A DNA stretch of 64,000 nucleotides from NCBI RefSeq assembly GCF_009818105.1, contig NZ_CP046564.1, forward strand, positions 1-64,000, read 5' to 3'. Source of the stretch: Bacillus sp. N1-1. GTDB lineage: Bacteria; Bacillota; Bacilli; Bacillales; Guptibacillaceae. Positions 62,267 through 64,000 of the stretch are shown one piece after another (within the stretch, counting starts at the first letter, position 1; every line of letters begins with the position of its first letter). A program made the translations under genes and the position numbers. The notes under the pieces were generated by a model. That model ran no database searches and had not been told where the DNA came from. It saw only the letters and a list, made by a program, of their open reading frames with translations.

Positions 62267-62298
62267 GAAAAGTCTGGTCAATTGACCAGACTTTTTTT
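62267..62298 (+). terminator. Terminator after spoVG
   Basis: Perfect palindrome around AGTCTGGTCAATTGACCAGA (stem 62268-62293) with T-run. Confidence 0.92.
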
Positions 62299-62458
62299 AT
62301 GTTTTACGACCGAATAAAAGAATACGAATCGAAATGTTCATCAACCTTTCTTTTCCAGCCTCATATATGGTGAGGATTTCAGGAACTTCCTTGAAAGTGA
62401 GGGGTTTTTGAGATATAGTCAAAGTGGAAAAATAGGATACGATGGAGGAACCATATAC

Positions 62459-63826
62459 ATGAATAGATTTGCAGTTGTATTAGCAGCAGGTCAAGGTACA
62501 CGGATGAAATCAAAGCTTTATAAAGTGCTCCATCCCGTTTGTGGGAAGCCGATGGTTGAGCACGTTGTGGGTCAACTTGAAGAACTTAAGCTTGAGAACA
62601 TTGTCACTGTTGTCGGTCACGGCGCTGAGAAAGTTCGTGATCAACTTGGTAGTCGAGTCAATTATGTCCTCCAAGAAGAACAATTAGGAACGGCTCATGC
62701 TGTCATGCAGACGCAGGAAACACTAGCAAATAATGAAGGTGTGACGCTTGTAGTATGCGGTGATACTCCTCTCATTACGAAAGAAACAATGGATGCTCTC
62801 TTAACATATCATGAGGAAAAGGGTGCGAAAGCTACGATTCTGACGGCAGACGCTGGTAATCCATTTGGTTACGGACGAATTATTCGTGATGAAAATGGAC
62901 GTGTTCAACGTATTGTTGAACAAAAAGATGCAACTGACGATGAACAGCAAGTGACGGAAATTAATACAGGTACATACTGTTTTGATAACAAAACCCTTTT
63001 TGAGACGCTTCAATTAGTGAAAAATGAAAATGCTCAGGGAGAATATTATCTACCGGATGTTGTTGAAATTCTTCAAAAACAAGGTGAAGTCGTAGCAGCT
63101 TATCAAACAGCAGATTTCGATGAAACAATGGGCGTGAATGATCGTGTTGCGCTTTCTAAAGCAGAAGTTGCAATGAAAAAGCGCATTAATGAGAAACATA
63201 TGCGTAATGGCGTTACTCTGATTGATCCTGATGCAACATACATCTCTCCAGATGCTGTGATTGGTCAAGATACCGTCATTTATCCCGGTACAACGATAAT
63301 TGGGAACACCACCATTGGTGAAGAAGCTAAGGTTGGACCTAATACTGAAATAAAAGATAGTAAGGTTGGAAATATGACCGTTGTGAAACAATCGGTTATT
63401 CATGATAGCGAAGTAGGAAATGCTGTAAATATTGGACCGTTTGCACACATTCGACCTGCTTCACAAATCGGTGATGAAGTGAAGATTGGAAACTTTGTTG
63501 AAGTGAAGAAAGCTGTTATGGGTCACGGAAGCAAAGCATCTCACTTGAGCTATGTTGGCGATGCCGAAATCGGTAAAGATGTGAATCTTGGCTGTGGTTC
63601 TATCACTGTCAATTATGATGGTCAGAAAAAGTACTTAACGAAAGTTGAAGATGGGGCATTCATTGGCTGTAATGTGAATTTGATTGCACCTGTAACAGTA
63701 GGCAAAGGTGCAACCGTAGCGGCCGGCTCTACTATTACAGATGATGTTCCTAGCCAGGCGCTATCCATTGCGCGCTCTCGTCAGACGAATAAAGAAGATT
63801 ATGCAACAAAGAAGAAGGATAACTGA
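62459..63826 (+). CDS. glmU: Bifunctional UDP-N-acetylglucosamine pyrophosphorylase / glucosamine-1-phosphate acetyltransferase
   Basis: Makes UDP-GlcNAc for the cell wall. The 455-residue protein has the uridylyltransferase half ([19 protein letters not shown] at 8-26, [18 protein letters not shown]) and a left-handed beta-helix acetyltransferase half from about 250 (hexapeptide repeats, [20 protein letters not shown]). GGAGG at 62444-62448 selects the ATG at 62459. prs follows, as in B. subtilis. Confidence 0.97.
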   Translation: MNRFAVVLAAGQGTRMKSKLYKVLHPVCGKPMVEHVVGQLEELKLENIVTVVGHGAEKVRDQLGSRVNYVLQEEQLGTAHAVMQTQETLANNEGVTLVVCGDTPLITKETMDALLTYHEEKGAKATILTADAGNPFGYGRIIRDENGRVQRIVEQKDATDDEQQVTEINTGTYCFDNKTLFETLQLVKNENAQGEYYLPDVVEILQKQGEVVAAYQTADFDETMGVNDRVALSKAEVAMKKRINEKHMRNGVTLIDPDATYISPDAVIGQDTVIYPGTTIIGNTTIGEEAKVGPNTEIKDSKVGNMTVVKQSVIHDSEVGNAVNIGPFAHIRPASQIGDEVKIGNFVEVKKAVMGHGSKASHLSYVGDAEIGKDVNLGCGSITVNYDGQKKYLTKVEDGAFIGCNVNLIAPVTVGKGATVAAGSTITDDVPSQALSIARSRQTNKEDYATKKKDN

Positions 63827-63932
63827 TCTTTAAAGGATAAGAAAGTATGAATAGAGTGTTGTCTGCTCAAGCTTTGAGGAGTCGATAAGACGTTTGTGTT
63901 TTTCTTATTAATAAATGGAGGGGTACCAGCCG

Positions 63933-64000
63933 ATGGCTAATTATTTAGATCCAAATTTGAAAGTGTTTAGTTTAAACTCGAATCCTGACCTTGCAGAAGA
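63933..64000 (+). CDS. prs: Ribose-phosphate pyrophosphokinase, 5' end only
   Basis: The first 22 codons (MANYLDPNLKVFSLNSNPDL) match the start of Bacillus Prs, which makes PRPP from ribose 5-phosphate and ATP. The gene runs off the window. GGAGGGG lies about ten bases before the ATG. The glmU-prs order supports the call. Confidence 0.9.
   Translation, partial: MANYLDPNLKVFSLNSNPDLAE

Overview
The window is the replication-origin-proximal part of a low-GC, spore-forming Bacillaceae chromosome and begins exactly at the TTG start codon of dnaA. Gene content and order follow the Bacillus subtilis origin region closely: dnaA-dnaN-rlbA-recF-remB-gyrB-gyrA, an rRNA operon, yaaC/guaB-dacA-pdxS-pdxT-serS, dck-dgk, tadA, SRP RNA, dnaX-ebfC-recR-yaaL-bofA, a second rRNA operon, csfB-yaaO-tmk-darA-holB-ricT-yabA-trmN6-yazA-rsmI, abrB, metS-tatD-yabE-rnmV-rsmA-yabG-veg-sspF-ispE-purR-ridA-spoVG-glmU-prs. 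Sporulation genes (bofA, csfB, yabG, sspF, spoVG) mark an endospore former. The genus cannot be fixed from the sequence alone; an Alkalihalobacillus/Pseudalkalibacillus-type organism is a guess.

Layout. 1-9200: replication initiation, clamp, recombination and gyrase, with DnaA boxes between dnaA and dnaN. 9247-14900: rRNA operon 1 (16S-23S-5S, no spacer tRNA), which carries an extra hairpin element between 23S and 5S and a truncated second 5S after the terminator. 15127-24281: nucleotide, PLP and cell-wall genes, a serine T-box, a tRNA-Ser with an unusual discriminator base, and the deoxynucleoside kinase pair. 24463-32987: an accessory segment not in the B. subtilis order, with a CPA1-type antiporter, 800 bp of repeats, a tyrosine/homogentisate degradation operon, tRNA-Arg and two unrecognised membrane-associated proteins. 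33023-38136: yaaI, tadA, tRNA-Ser(CGA), SRP RNA and the dnaX-bofA block. 38201-43371: rRNA operon 2. 43711-64000: csfB to prs, mostly ordinary.

The strongest unexplained signals are non-coding. A family of about 120-bp elements occurs four times in tandem at 25853-26363 and once, inverted, inside the 23S-5S spacer of rRNA operon 1. The copies differ in sequence but keep complementary stems, so base changes are compensated. A second family has five CGCGGAA heptamers spaced 20-21 bp apart (two helical turns); it occurs downstream of both rRNA operons and, inverted, after the antiporter gene. Other leads are the U73 tRNA-Ser, a short metS leader with a T-box-like terminator but no Stem I, and a homogentisate operon with no maleylacetoacetate isomerase. 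Regulatory sites that match known Bacillus patterns include the Spo0A operator of abrB, paired PurBoxes before purR, a sigma-H promoter for spoVG, a sigma-K-like promoter for yabG and tandem promoters for veg. No novel protein-coding defence or biosynthetic system is evident.
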